A stretch of DNA of 45,914 nucleotides from a virus. How positions within the stretch are numbered: the stretch's first letter is position 1; each line of letters begins with the position of its first letter. Of the stretch, positions 7,098 to 14,991 are shown one piece after another. The notes beneath the pieces are model-generated. The model was given only the letters and a program-made list of their open reading frames with translations, was not told where the DNA came from and did not search any database. The translations under genes and the position numbers were made by a program. The stretch covers positions 1 through 45,914 of the IMG/VR virus record IMGVR_UViG_3300008012_003552. One strand, 5' to 3'.

Positions 7098-7832
7098 TTA
7101 TACCTTGTATAATTTCACATAGTTTAGACGAGTTTCGTTTGCACTAAACAAACGGTTTACAGTATGGTTACGTACCTTGCCTTTAATACGTTTCATAGTA
7201 TCTACTTCGTGTTCAAACCGATTACTAAACGAAATTAAGTTGCCGTCTAAAACTGCTGTGTAGTAATATGTTTCCCATTGAGAACTATAACGCTTGTCGA
7301 GTATCTTACATACGCCTTCCACTGCATCTTTCTCTGTGCCTAAATGAATACTATTACGATACTCTACACGTATTTCTTTAGTAAGATTAGTTTCGTGTTT
7401 ATCACGTTTTACAAACTCTGGAAGATATGCAATACGTCCTAAGTTGTTTATAGGAACTTGCTCGCCTGCGGCTGACGAAATCATATCTCTTTTGAATTCA
7501 TCTAAATCAGCAAGTCCTAACATTACATAACGGCGCATCCATTTTTGCAATTCGTTAGCTTTTTCAAAATCTTCTGCTGTAAGTTTAAACGGAATATAAT
7601 CATGTGGTAGATAATCAGTTTTATCTTCAAAGAAAAAACGTACAAGCTCTTTGTTAGAAAATTGTGTTTTATTTTCTTCTGTGCTAAAACGTCTAGTATC
7701 TTTAATGTATGAACCATTAATTCGATATGCTGCACATGCTACTGCAAGTGCTTCTTGTGTAGATACTGTTTTTAGTGGAAGGGCTCTAGTTGCTAAACTT
7801 GCAACATAACCATTTTTATGTTCTGTAAACAT
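7098..7832 (-). CDS. phage protein of unknown function
   Basis: A 244-residue soluble protein with no recognised motif. It has many charged residues, an early segment STQEALAVACAAYRINGSYIKD and a late one QWETYYYTAVLDGNLISF. No signal peptide or membrane helix is visible. GAGG precedes the ATG. Upstream there are both a TATAAATA late-type box and a weaker sigma70-like promoter, so it may be made in more than one phase. It heads the run tilS-ClpP2-ClpP1. Confidence 0.5.
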   Translation of the reverse strand: MFTEHKNGYVASLATRALPLKTVSTQEALAVACAAYRINGSYIKDTRRFSTEENKTQFSNKELVRFFFEDKTDYLPHDYIPFKLTAEDFEKANELQKWMRRYVMLGLADLDEFKRDMISSAAGEQVPINNLGRIAYLPEFVKRDKHETNLTKEIRVEYRNSIHLGTEKDAVEGVCKILDKRYSSQWETYYYTAVLDGNLISFSNRFEHEVDTMKRIKGKVRNHTVNRLFSANETRLNYVKLYKV

Positions 7833-7851
7833 TGTGCGCCTCTGTGTTGCC

Positions 7852-7859
7852 TATTTATA
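7852..7859 (-). promoter_or_regulatory. T4-late-type promoter box
   Basis: An exact TATAAATA on the minus strand, 20 bases upstream of the start at 7832. TATAAATA is the T4 late promoter consensus read by the phage sigma factor gp55; use of an equivalent factor here is inferred. Confidence 0.6.
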
Positions 7860-7864
7860 GTATT

Positions 7865-7893
7865 ATAATATACTCAGATACACGGCTTGTCAA
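7865..7893 (-). promoter_or_regulatory. weaker sigma70-like promoter
   Basis: TTGACA (7893-7888) with a TATTAT (7870-7865) 17 bases downstream, just before the late-type box, reading toward the gene at 7832. A TATAAT is also present but at a 20-base spacing. Confidence 0.5.
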
Positions 7894-7900
7894 TCTTTTA

Positions 7901-8116
7901 TTATAAGCGGTAAGTAATTCTGCCTTTTTCTAGATCATAAGGTGTCATCTCAATTCTTACCTTATCGCCTAAAACTAATCTAATGCGGTGTTGTTTTAAT
8001 CTACCAGCTGTATAACATGTTATAAGGTGTTTATTTTCTAATTCTACCTTATAAGTTTGGTTTGGTAAAACATCAATTATGTTACCTTCCAGTTCAATAA
8101 TTCCTTCTTTACTCAT
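7901..8116 (-). CDS. infA: translation initiation factor IF-1
   Basis: A 71-residue protein of the same length as bacterial IF-1, with the S1/OB-fold pattern IIELEGNIIDVLPNQTYKVELEN, then RLKQHRIRLVLGDKVRIEMTPYDLEKGRITYR, which follows E. coli IF-1 closely. IF-1 occupies the ribosomal A site during initiation. The start at 8116 is chosen by alignment with known IF-1; a longer frame upstream adds unrelated residues. It overlaps the AbrB-like gene by 8 bases. An IF-1 gene in a phage is unusual. Confidence 0.9.
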   Translation of the reverse strand: MSKEGIIELEGNIIDVLPNQTYKVELENKHLITCYTAGRLKQHRIRLVLGDKVRIEMTPYDLEKGRITYRL

Positions 8117-8294
8117 TTTTTCCTTTTTTTGTAATGCTAACAATTCCGTCAGACACTTCAATTTGCAAAACGTCACCTTCTTTCCAGCCCATTTCTTTTA
8201 ATACTTCGGGGGGAATATTCATTAATATATTCTTGTCATCGCCTTCGATGTCTTCAAATATATCTTCTACTTTATATGATGCGCTAATTGTCAT
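8109..8294 (-). CDS. AbrB/MazE-like small DNA-binding protein
   Basis: A 61-residue protein ending in a swapped-hairpin-type segment: NILMNIPPEVLKEMGWKEGDVLQIEVSDGIVSITKK, with the typical IPxEVLxxxGWxxGDxLxIE pattern of SpoVT-AbrB domains. Such proteins act as dimeric transcription regulators or antitoxins. No toxin gene is adjacent, so a regulatory role is more likely. It lies directly upstream of IF-1 with an 8-base overlap. Confidence 0.75.
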   Translation of the reverse strand: MTISASYKVEDIFEDIEGDDKNILMNIPPEVLKEMGWKEGDVLQIEVSDGIVSITKKGKNE

Positions 8295-9078
8295 GTGAGT
8301 TATTTATTTCAACTGGTTCAGAAAAGGTTGCATCTCTTTCTAATCTATAAAAATGATGCGACTGAAGTAATTGTTTTTCTTTTCTAGCAGGACCTTTAAT
8401 ACACATCCTTGATTTGTTAACAGATTGTTTCCAGTAATTATGTAACTCTGTTCCTATAGTAGCAGTAGCAACACAAAGAACCTTATCAGTTTCTCTAATA
8501 AAATAGAAACTTTCTATTCTACTATCTCTACTACGTCTAAAGGTGCTGCCTTGATATTGGAAGTTGCCTTCTACCATAAGTCTTTTAGTTTTCTTATACA
8601 TTCTAGGAAAAGTTGCACGTTTAAATATATCTGAAGTAAACACATCTTCGTGGTAAAAATCTTCTAACTTAACTAGAGTAGGAATGAGATCGAGATTTAA
8701 TTTTTTGTCATTTTCTAATACTTTAGAAATACTTTTTAAGAAGTCACTAATATCATCGCCTTTGAGTTGTTCAATTATCACTTTATTTCTAAAATGATTA
8801 CGTATTTCTCTTGCTTTAATAATGTCATCAGGTGTAATAAAATCTTGATATGCAGCAACTGACTTTCGATCTTTAACAAACATTGTTAGCATTTCAATCA
8901 GTTGTGTGTTGGTAATTTCTTCAAATGATAATCTTACCTGTGAACAAATAATATACAACGGATCACATGCAATATCTTCTTCTTCATCCTTTGGATTCCA
9001 TATGTCAGTATTTTCCCCAATCTCTTCCCAGCGATCCATAGCAATCGCTGCCGCAATTTTATTTAATGCAGATACCAT
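8284..9078 (-). CDS. phage protein of unknown function
   Basis: A 264-residue soluble protein. The N-terminal half is helical and acidic (RWEEIGENTDIWNPKDEEEDIACDPL). The second half is basic with FRRSRDSRIESFYFIRETDKVLCVATATIG and RMCIKGPARKEKQ. No known motif is recognised. Its start shares a base with the stop of the SbmA-like gene, placing it in the hemF-sbmA operon. Nucleic-acid binding is possible for the basic half, but this is weak inference. Confidence 0.5.
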   Translation of the reverse strand: MVSALNKIAAAIAMDRWEEIGENTDIWNPKDEEEDIACDPLYIICSQVRLSFEEITNTQLIEMLTMFVKDRKSVAAYQDFITPDDIIKAREIRNHFRNKVIIEQLKGDDISDFLKSISKVLENDKKLNLDLIPTLVKLEDFYHEDVFTSDIFKRATFPRMYKKTKRLMVEGNFQYQGSTFRRSRDSRIESFYFIRETDKVLCVATATIGTELHNYWKQSVNKSRMCIKGPARKEKQLLQSHHFYRLERDATFSEPVEINNSHDN

Positions 9079-10049
9079 TATGATTCCTTAATCTGTCTTT
9101 CAAACTCACGCAAACGCTTGTACACACTTGCAAGTTCAATAATAGTTGGCCATGCTTTAAGTAGATACTGCATTGAGCCTTCTACCCTGCCAAACGCTCT
9201 AATAATCTGTTGCATTACACCTAGTGTAACTGCTCCGGCTACAATAGCAGGTGCTAAGAACACATATGCACTTAGTACGTTAGCTTGTAGATATGCAATA
9301 CGTCCAATATTAAAATACAAATAACGTATATACGACTTGAAATGAATGCCGCGAACATCTTCGAACAGTTCTTCCAGTGTCTTTGGTCTTACAGTTTCAT
9401 CGTCTTCTGCAATTACAAGGATCTTACGATACGCTGCTTCTTTCTTTTGTAAGTCATACTCTACACCTACAAGACGCAACAACCAACCTAGTCCAATAAG
9501 AAATATTGTACCACCAATTGACCAAACAAGCGCACCTGTTACGAGTCCATATTGCCAATCGCCAAAGAAGAAGATTGGAATACCAATGCTTAGTCCTAAT
9601 AAGATAGGAACAAACTGCACAAGAACCATAATTGATTCAATAAAACTAGTACCTAAGCCTTCCATGATGCGGCTAAACTTAATTGTATCTTCTTGTACAC
9701 GCTGCGCTGCACCTTCGATAGTACGTGCTCGGTCGTATACACTATGATACCATTCAACCATTGCTGCACGCCAGCGGAATAGGAAGTGTGCTGTAAAGAA
9801 ACTAATAGCCACAGCAATTAGTACATATATTGCTGCTAAGTATATAAAACTAGCAAGACTAGCCCAATACTCTCCTATTGTAATAGCATTTGGTTCTCCC
9901 AATGCTTTTTGGATCATGTCATAGAACTGACCGAACCATTCGTTAATCTTTACATCAATCTGTACTTGTACCCAAAGTGATGAAAGAATGATAGCAGTGC
10001 CTAACCAGCTCCATAGCCACCATTTCTTTTCTGTATAAAATCTAAACAT
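9078..10049 (-). CDS. sbmA: SbmA/BacA-family inner-membrane transporter
   Basis: A 323-residue protein with several membrane segments, including FIYLAAIYVLIAVAISFFTAHF, MVLVQFVPILLGLSIGIPIFFF and LVWSIGGTIFLIGLGWLL. It carries the family signature FRWRAAMVEWYHSVYDRARTIEGAAQRVQEDTIKFSRIMEGLG. SbmA/BacA proteins take up proline-rich peptides and related compounds; distant relatives import cobalamin. It is shorter than E. coli SbmA (about 400) but covers the diagnostic core. It lies one codon after hemF in the same operon, suggesting a joint role in cofactor or peptide supply. The substrate is unknown. Confidence 0.85.
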   Translation of the reverse strand: MFRFYTEKKWWLWSWLGTAIILSSLWVQVQIDVKINEWFGQFYDMIQKALGEPNAITIGEYWASLASFIYLAAIYVLIAVAISFFTAHFLFRWRAAMVEWYHSVYDRARTIEGAAQRVQEDTIKFSRIMEGLGTSFIESIMVLVQFVPILLGLSIGIPIFFFGDWQYGLVTGALVWSIGGTIFLIGLGWLLRLVGVEYDLQKKEAAYRKILVIAEDDETVRPKTLEELFEDVRGIHFKSYIRYLYFNIGRIAYLQANVLSAYVFLAPAIVAGAVTLGVMQQIIRAFGRVEGSMQYLLKAWPTIIELASVYKRLREFERQIKES

Positions 10050-10844
10050 TTATCTCCAATCTGCGGTAGGAGGTAAACTTGCTAGAATAGCCTCCGTGTC
10101 GCCGCCGGTCTTAAGACCAAATCTAGTGCCTCTATCATTAAGAAGATTAAACTCAACATAGCGACCACGCTTTATTTGCTGTGCTGCTTTGTCAGCATCA
10201 GTATATTCCATTGTGTGGAATTTATTAAATGTTTCCATTGCTGTGTCAAAGAAACCTTTGCCAACTGCTTTATGAAAATCAAAACTCATTTCTTGTGGAG
10301 AGAAGTATTCGTAGAATATTCCTCCAATGCCTCTTGTTTCATTACGATGAGGCAAGAAGAAATACTCATCGCACTTCTTTCTAAAATCTTCGTAGTATGA
10401 TTCGTCATATGCATCACATAGTTCTTTTACTTTGTTGTGATACCATGTCTCATACTCTGCATTAGGTAAGCAAGGAGTAAAGTCAAAACCACCGCCAAAC
10501 CATTCCTTGCCTGTAATAATATACCGTGTGTTCATATGCATAGCAGGAACGTGAGGGTTCATTGGGTGAAAGATAACACTAATGCCACTTGCCCAATACT
10601 CTTTGTTATTTTCTGTTCCTGGTATTTCTTTTGCGAATTCTTCTTTGAACTCTCCGCTGACACATGAATACGCAATAACTGCCTTTTCAAATGTATCGCC
10701 GTATATTGTTCTATGACGCTGATGCCAACCCTCACGCTTGTTTTCTTTTTCTACCATCTTAGTAGATTCAAAAGACTCGACACCAGCCGTAATCATATCC
10801 TGTAGTTCCATGAACCATTCAGGAGCTGATTCTTTTAAATTCAT
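10050..10844 (-). CDS. hemF: oxygen-dependent coproporphyrinogen III oxidase (HemF)
   Basis: Predicted to oxidatively decarboxylate coproporphyrinogen III to protoporphyrinogen IX, the late oxygen-dependent step of heme synthesis. The 264-residue protein has the family blocks ISVIFHPMNPHVPAMHMNTRY, WFGGGFDFTPC, KKCDEYFFLPHRNETRGIGGIFYEYF and GRYVEFNLLNDRGTRFGLKTGG. It is a little shorter than E. coli HemF (about 300), mainly at the N-terminus. Its ATG overlaps the upstream stop as ATGA. Driven from the promoter at 11595-11623 with the SbmA-like gene, it links to the ALAS, PBG synthase and bilin reductase genes elsewhere in the window. Confidence 0.95.
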   Translation of the reverse strand: MNLKESAPEWFMELQDMITAGVESFESTKMVEKENKREGWHQRHRTIYGDTFEKAVIAYSCVSGEFKEEFAKEIPGTENNKEYWASGISVIFHPMNPHVPAMHMNTRYIITGKEWFGGGFDFTPCLPNAEYETWYHNKVKELCDAYDESYYEDFRKKCDEYFFLPHRNETRGIGGIFYEYFSPQEMSFDFHKAVGKGFFDTAMETFNKFHTMEYTDADKAAQQIKRGRYVEFNLLNDRGTRFGLKTGGDTEAILASLPPTADWR

Positions 10845-11566
10845 TTATTACTCCAAACATGGACACTATAACCTTTTCCGTTTGTGTCTCCGCCTTCGTT
10901 GTCTACAACTTCATTATCATATTCAACTTCGGTCAAAACATCTTCTCCATTAGGATACTCTGTAGTACGGAACATCAATTTCTTAGGATCAAATGCACCT
11001 GTAGTAGTAATTATACCTTCCCAGAAGCAACCCTTCTCAGAACTGTAAAACTGCATTACATAGTCGCCTTCTTCACCTTCTGAAACACCCATGCTAACAA
11101 TTTCTGTGTCATAGTCCCATTCTTCGTGCAGACCTTCTACATATTCATCTAACGCTTCTCTGTCTATTATTTCTGCAATAGTGTCAGCACCGTAATCTTC
11201 ACTGTCAACTTCTTCAACAATTAAATAGGCACCATTATATGATACTCCGTACTGATGCTCATATTCTGCAGGACTTTCGTACCAAGGATATCGATACCCT
11301 TCTTCATCTACTTGAAAGTCAATACCTTCTGGAAGTTCTTCAATATTTTCAAAATCAAATTCGCCGTCTTCACAGCCTACCATATATGCAATAGCATCAC
11401 AATCGCCATGCTCTTCGATATGCTTGCTCCAAAATTCATATTGCTCTTTAGTTAAATTACAATATGCTGCTTCGCCGCCGTAGCCATTAATAGTTACTTT
11501 ATAATGTCTAATAGGACGCTTAATAGTTTCTACTAGTTCTTGATTTTCTTCTGTTGTATATTCCAT
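10841..11566 (-). CDS. acidic phage protein of unknown function, first in the hemF operon
   Basis: A 241-residue very acidic protein. The N-terminus has KVTINGYGGEAAYCNLTKEQYEFW and the middle YGVSYNGAYLIVEEVDSEDYG. A later part (YVMQFYSSEKGCFWEGIITTTGAFDPKKL) looks like a small beta domain that could appear in uncharacterised phage proteins. It is the first gene after a consensus promoter and is translationally coupled to hemF. No function is assigned. Confidence 0.55.
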   Translation of the reverse strand: MEYTTEENQELVETIKRPIRHYKVTINGYGGEAAYCNLTKEQYEFWSKHIEEHGDCDAIAYMVGCEDGEFDFENIEELPEGIDFQVDEEGYRYPWYESPAEYEHQYGVSYNGAYLIVEEVDSEDYGADTIAEIIDREALDEYVEGLHEEWDYDTEIVSMGVSEGEEGDYVMQFYSSEKGCFWEGIITTTGAFDPKKLMFRTTEYPNGEDVLTEVEYDNEVVDNEGGDTNGKGYSVHVWSNK

Positions 11567-11594
11567 GTATAACTCCGTAAATCTTTGTACTTAT

Positions 11595-11623
11595 ATTATA
11601 TAACAAAAACATAGAGTTGTCAA
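11595..11623 (-). promoter_or_regulatory. consensus sigma70-type promoter for the hemF-sbmA-infA operon
   Basis: TTGACA (11623-11618) and TATAAT (11600-11595), both exact, with a 17-base spacer. It reads into the 241-residue gene starting at 11566, then hemF, sbmA, the 264-residue gene, the AbrB-like gene and IF-1. Confidence 0.85.
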
Positions 11624-11701
11624 GTCATTAAGTGACAAGTTAATGATTTAACCACGGTTACTAAATACTTTTATAGAGCGTGAGGGCGCTTTTTTTAAAT
11701 A

Positions 11702-11730
11702 GGAGCAGTAATAGTAATATTACGCTCCTT
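11702..11730. other. hairpin downstream of the 506-residue gene
   Basis: An inverted repeat AGGAGC/GCTCCT with an inner TAATA/TATTA pairing lies just after the stop of the minus-strand gene ending at 11738. On the plus strand it is followed by TTTTAACTTTT, on the minus strand by ATTTAAAA. It could be a weak terminator or an mRNA-processing or stability element. A second small GCG/CGC hairpin with seven T on the plus strand is at about 11678-11697. Confidence 0.4.
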
Positions 11731-11737
11731 TTAACTT

Positions 11738-13258
11738 TTAAATTGTAGCGTTTGGATCGTTAGTTTTCTTTGTTTTCTCTACTGGAGGTTGTTCTTGATC
11801 ATCTGGTGGCGTTTCGTCTTCAATTTTGTCTTCTACTACTGCAATGGCTTTGAGTAATCCGCCCATTTCAATAATGCTTCTAATATAACCTTTAGCACTA
11901 TCGCCTTTCATATTAGTACGTGCCTGAATAAGCATAGTTGCACCACTTACTTGTTGTAATGCTTCTGTACCAATTGGTCTACCGTGTACTTGTATTTTAG
12001 GCGGATCTGCTTGATAACTTACTTGCAGATCAAACTGATCCATTGCTTCTTTTAGTTCAGGACCAAAACTTAGTTCTGTAAAACCTGGACTGTTAGGTGT
12101 AGCCTTTAAAATTACCATACTTACTTTAGGGTCATTTAAAGACGCATGGTATGAAATACCGTTATACAATCTTTCAACAAACTTTACTTCGTTAACTGTG
12201 TTACCTTTTAATTCGTTTGCTAGTTCATCAGCAACATCAGCATAAATTTTCTTAAAGATAGGATAATTGTGCTGTGCATCACTGCCATTCATTTCATCAA
12301 TATATGAATCTTTAACGTCTACACCAAATATACTCTTGAAGAATGTTTGAATCTTGTCGTAAGAGTTACCTGGAACTTGTCCAAACTGTTTAACATCACC
12401 TGCTTTTGCACTAAGCAAGTTAATAGTACTGTCATCAATTGTTAAAAATAAATCTGCTTTTGTACCTTTCTGATCTGATACACCGTCTGAATTAACAGTA
12501 ATAATATTGGTTTCAGGATCATTCACAGCAACTTCGACTGCTTGTTTTACTGCTTGGCTACCGTTTGCCCACTTAACAGCAGATCTATTTAATCCAATCA
12601 TTTCAGGTGGAAGTTTGCCTTCTCTAACTGATCTATCTAATGCGCCAAAACTTGTTTGATTTAACACAAGAACATATTTTAAAGTATCGTTAGAAACTTT
12701 AGAAGTTAGCAGTCCTCTTTTATTTTTACCTTCTTCTGTTACAGTTAATCGTTTTAACACATCAAGAACATCGTTTTCAGTAATTTCTTCACCAAGTTTT
12801 TCAAACTTTGCAGTACATGCTGCGCCAAGAAATGCTTCGCCCACATCACCTGTGTTGAATGGCTTTTTTTGACCTTTCATTTCTGGAGTTTTAAAAATTT
12901 GCCCAGTTGGAATATAATTGTCTGACCCTTGTACTTTAACTGAAACACTCTTAGGAACATCACCTACTGGTATTAAATAGCCGCGATCATCTACATTTAC
13001 ATTTTCTTTTTCTTCAACTGGAGCATCTTGTCCATAGAATAATTGCGATAAGCGTTTTGCTTCTGCAGGATCAAATTTTATAGTTTTACCATACTTCTTT
13101 TTTGCAGGACCTTCGAGTTCTACATCTTTACCAGTTGCAATCATGTTAATTAGCATGTCAAGGTATTTGCCGCCATACTTTAATAGATTGCCTCTGCTAA
13201 TACCCTCTTCATTAATAATTTTTTTTGATTCTACTAATTTAAAGTCACGATAACGCAT
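11738..13258 (-). CDS. large phage protein with capsid-targeting-like N-terminus
   Basis: A 506-residue protein of unknown function. The N-terminus MRYRDFKLVE-SKK resembles T4 internal-protein capsid-targeting sequences, which end in a cleavage site of type (I/L)xE. The middle has mixed alpha/beta segments, including VSDQKGTKADLFLTIDDSTINLLSAKAG, where the Asp and Lys pattern vaguely recalls a nuclease fold. The C-terminal tail is Pro/Glu/Lys rich. AGGA precedes the ATG, and a late-type box CATAAATA lies 26 bases upstream. A packaged internal protein is plausible, but unproven. Confidence 0.55.
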   Translation of the reverse strand: MRYRDFKLVESKKIINEEGISRGNLLKYGGKYLDMLINMIATGKDVELEGPAKKKYGKTIKFDPAEAKRLSQLFYGQDAPVEEKENVNVDDRGYLIPVGDVPKSVSVKVQGSDNYIPTGQIFKTPEMKGQKKPFNTGDVGEAFLGAACTAKFEKLGEEITENDVLDVLKRLTVTEEGKNKRGLLTSKVSNDTLKYVLVLNQTSFGALDRSVREGKLPPEMIGLNRSAVKWANGSQAVKQAVEVAVNDPETNIITVNSDGVSDQKGTKADLFLTIDDSTINLLSAKAGDVKQFGQVPGNSYDKIQTFFKSIFGVDVKDSYIDEMNGSDAQHNYPIFKKIYADVADELANELKGNTVNEVKFVERLYNGISYHASLNDPKVSMVILKATPNSPGFTELSFGPELKEAMDQFDLQVSYQADPPKIQVHGRPIGTEALQQVSGATMLIQARTNMKGDSAKGYIRSIIEMGGLLKAIAVVEDKIEDETPPDDQEQPPVEKTKKTNDPNATI

Positions 13259-13283
13259 TGATAAGTTCCTAAATTCTTTTTAG

Positions 13284-13291
13284 TATTTATG
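13284..13291 (-). promoter_or_regulatory. late-type promoter box (CATAAATA)
   Basis: CATAAATA on the minus strand, 26 bases upstream of the 506-residue gene and overlapping the last codons of the bilin-reductase gene. It differs from T4 late consensus at the first base only. Confidence 0.5.
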
Positions 13292-13979
13292 CTATTTTAG
13301 GGAACAGCATGTCCTTGCAGAATTTGTCTACTTCAGCTTCTGGTAGTCCTAGGCTTTTCATAGTACGAGGCGTATGTGGATTCTGTTGCTGGTTTTCACA
13401 GTAATAGTTTTGTGCTACTGCACACTCTATTTCATCTGCTGTGTGATTAAAATCTTTTACTTCCCATAGGTATGCATCTAAGTTGTCAAGTGCTAGTCGA
13501 ATAATCTCTGCTGCTTCTTCTTCAGTCTTTACATTGCCTGCTGCTAACATATTACCACTAAAGATATTGCGAGCCCATTCAGGCAGTTCACGTTTCTTTT
13601 TAGGAATAAAGTCTTTTACACTTTCTGCATAACCTTCCATCATAGGATGATTAGGATTAACACTGCGACTATAATCGTGGAATGCACCTGTCATCTTAGT
13701 TGCGCCTGCAATAACATCAAAACCATATATTGGTGCATCGTTGTGTAGTTGCGGGAACACACAAACATGCATCATCCATAAGCCACGTTGCTCACGTGCA
13801 TCTACAACATCAATGTGAGCACGACGAATATGGTCGCTATTCCAAGTCCTGTTAACCCAACCATTCTCAGGTTGGTTATAGTCTCCGAGTCCGTCTTCGT
13901 CATACTCTTCAAGGTGGTATTCGAATTTTTCGATAATCTTTTCTTGGCAGTCAATTAACTTCTCCCATATCATGCTCAT
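13287..13979 (-). CDS. pcyX: ferredoxin-dependent bilin reductase (PcyA/PcyX-like)
   Basis: A 230-residue protein of the HY2/PcyA family, which reduces biliverdin to phycobilins with electrons from ferredoxin. The core reads AHIDVVDAREQRGLWMMHVCVFPQLHNDAPIYGFDVIAG, then KMTGAFHDYS, matching the family. His71 (WMMH) and Asp88 (YGFD) correspond to catalytic His88 and Asp105 of Synechocystis PcyA. Marine phages are known to carry PebS and PcyX enzymes, and the non-cyanobacterial gene setting here fits PcyX best; the product cannot be predicted by eye. It ends an operon clpS - 41-residue protein - reductase joined by ATGA overlaps. ATG 13979 is used; a second ATG lies two codons in. Confidence 0.85.
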   Translation of the reverse strand: MSMIWEKLIDCQEKIIEKFEYHLEEYDEDGLGDYNQPENGWVNRTWNSDHIRRAHIDVVDAREQRGLWMMHVCVFPQLHNDAPIYGFDVIAGATKMTGAFHDYSRSVNPNHPMMEGYAESVKDFIPKKKRELPEWARNIFSGNMLAAGNVKTEEEAAEIIRLALDNLDAYLWEVKDFNHTADEIECAVAQNYYCENQQQNPHTPRTMKSLGLPEAEVDKFCKDMLFPKIA

Positions 13980-14101
13980 AGTCTTGTTCCTGAATTTCCA
14001 AATGGATCATTTGCTTTACGTGTTGCATATTCTGCATACGCAATCATACCTGCACAATAGATCCAAAATGTTGCACAGAGAATTATTCCACCTACGGTCA
14101 T
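13976..14101 (-). CDS. 41-residue membrane peptide between clpS and the bilin reductase
   Basis: A very short frame (ATG at 14101, stop at 13976) with one hydrophobic segment (GGIILCATFWIYCAGMIAYA) and a polar tail. Both ends overlap neighbours as ATGA, which strongly supports translation. The function is unknown; a small inner-membrane peptide is the simplest reading. Confidence 0.6.
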   Translation of the reverse strand: MTVGGIILCATFWIYCAGMIAYAEYATRKANDPFGNSGTRL

Positions 14102-14412
14102 ATTTCTTCTTCTAATCTTACTGACAACGGAAATCCTTGGTCTCTACTTAGTTTTGTAGTTTCAAGTGCTTTCTGTTCGGCAATTTCATAATCATATGTG
14201 CCTACAACAGCAGATCCTTCGTTATGTATTTTCATAGTTAATGTCTCTGATCCTGTATCAGAATGCTTATAGATTTCTTTAAGTATACTTAATACCCAGT
14301 CAATAGGAGTTTCGTTATCGTTAAGCATGATAACATTATATTTACTTGGTAATCTTATTTTATTATCAATTTTTTCATCGATATTTACATCTGTGTCAAT
14401 AGCTGTACTCAT
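14098..14412 (-). CDS. clpS: ClpS adaptor (N-end rule)
   Basis: A 104-residue protein with an N-terminal extension, then the ClpS core: PSKYNVIMLNDNETPIDWVLSILKEIYKHS, IHNEGSAVVGTYDYEIAEQKALET, and SRDQGFPLSVRLEEE. ClpS binds ClpA and delivers substrates with destabilising N-terminal residues. The NDxxTPxxWV and HxxG patterns of the recognition pocket are kept. GGAG precedes the ATG, and late-type boxes lie upstream. With two ClpP subunits on the same genome it suggests phage control over host proteolysis. Confidence 0.9.
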   Translation of the reverse strand: MSTAIDTDVNIDEKIDNKIRLPSKYNVIMLNDNETPIDWVLSILKEIYKHSDTGSETLTMKIHNEGSAVVGTYDYEIAEQKALETTKLSRDQGFPLSVRLEEEI

Positions 14413-14428
14413 TTATTACTCCAATACT

Positions 14429-14436
14429 TATTTATT
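14429..14436 (-). promoter_or_regulatory. late-type promoter box and repeated leader before clpS
   Basis: AATAAATA on the minus strand upstream of clpS. The 12-base segment GGAGTAATAAAT occurs twice in tandem here, the second copy supplying the clpS ribosome-binding site and start. Confidence 0.45.
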
Positions 14437-14446
14437 ACTCCGATAA

Positions 14447-14470
14447 ACAGGGGAGATTGTACTCCCCTGT
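14447..14470 (-). terminator. hairpin after hsp20, probable terminator
   Basis: A 9-bp perfect stem ACAGGGGAG/CTCCCCTGT with a 6-base loop lies after the hsp20 stop. The following bases are only TTTATC on the minus strand, so it is a weak intrinsic terminator or a stability hairpin. Confidence 0.5.
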
Positions 14471-14490
14471 ATTTTAAAGTTAATTACTTT

Positions 14491-14934
14491 TTAATACTGA
14501 TCAACAGTTTTAATGCTGATCTTTTTTGGCTGTAGTTCTTCGGGTACTTCATGTTTTAAATGAACATTTAGCATACCAAGTTCTAACATTGCACCTTCAA
14601 CTTCTACGTGATCTGCAAGTGTAAATTCTCTGCGGAAATTACGTCCGCCAATACCTTTGTGTAAGTAGTTGACGTTTTCATCACCTTTAGGAGCTGTACC
14701 TTCAATACGCAATGTGTTACCATCTTTCGTAATATCTAGGTTATCCATACCAAAGCCAGCGACAGCGATACTAATCATGTATTCATCTTCGTTAATCTGT
14801 GCTATGTTGTATGGTGGGTAACCTGTTGCATTTGGACTATTTTGGAATCTTCTTTCCATATCATTGAATAGTCGATCAAAGCCAATAGTTGCTCTGTGAA
14901 AATGTGGTAGGTCTAGGGTTGTAAGTCTTGTCAT
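14491..14934 (-). CDS. small heat-shock protein (Hsp20/IbpA)
   Basis: A 147-residue holdase chaperone of the alpha-crystallin type. The N-terminus carries the IbpA-like FDRLFNDMERRFQNS. The core runs from PPYNIAQINEDEYMISIAVAGF through DITKDGNTLRIEGTA and YLHKGIGGRNFRREFTLADHVEVEGAMLELGMLNVHLKHEVPEE, ending before a short tail. T4-type marine phages commonly carry this gene. A late-type box GATAAATA lies 58 bases upstream and a hairpin follows the gene, so it is probably its own late transcript. Confidence 0.93.
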   Translation of the reverse strand: MTRLTTLDLPHFHRATIGFDRLFNDMERRFQNSPNATGYPPYNIAQINEDEYMISIAVAGFGMDNLDITKDGNTLRIEGTAPKGDENVNYLHKGIGGRNFRREFTLADHVEVEGAMLELGMLNVHLKHEVPEELQPKKISIKTVDQY

Positions 14935-14991
14935 GTTATTTCTCCTTTATCAAGCAAGAATTATGTATGGACCCATTATGGCGTCCAAGTT

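Noticed and set aside
8109-8294. AbrB-like protein as part of a toxin-antitoxin pair
   Set aside because: No toxin-like gene (PIN, MazF, RelE type) is adjacent; IF-1 follows directly.
11678-11697. A small GCG/CGC hairpin with seven T on the plus strand
   Set aside because: It looks like an intrinsic terminator, but no plus-strand gene lies upstream; the stem is only 4 bp, so it is probably chance.
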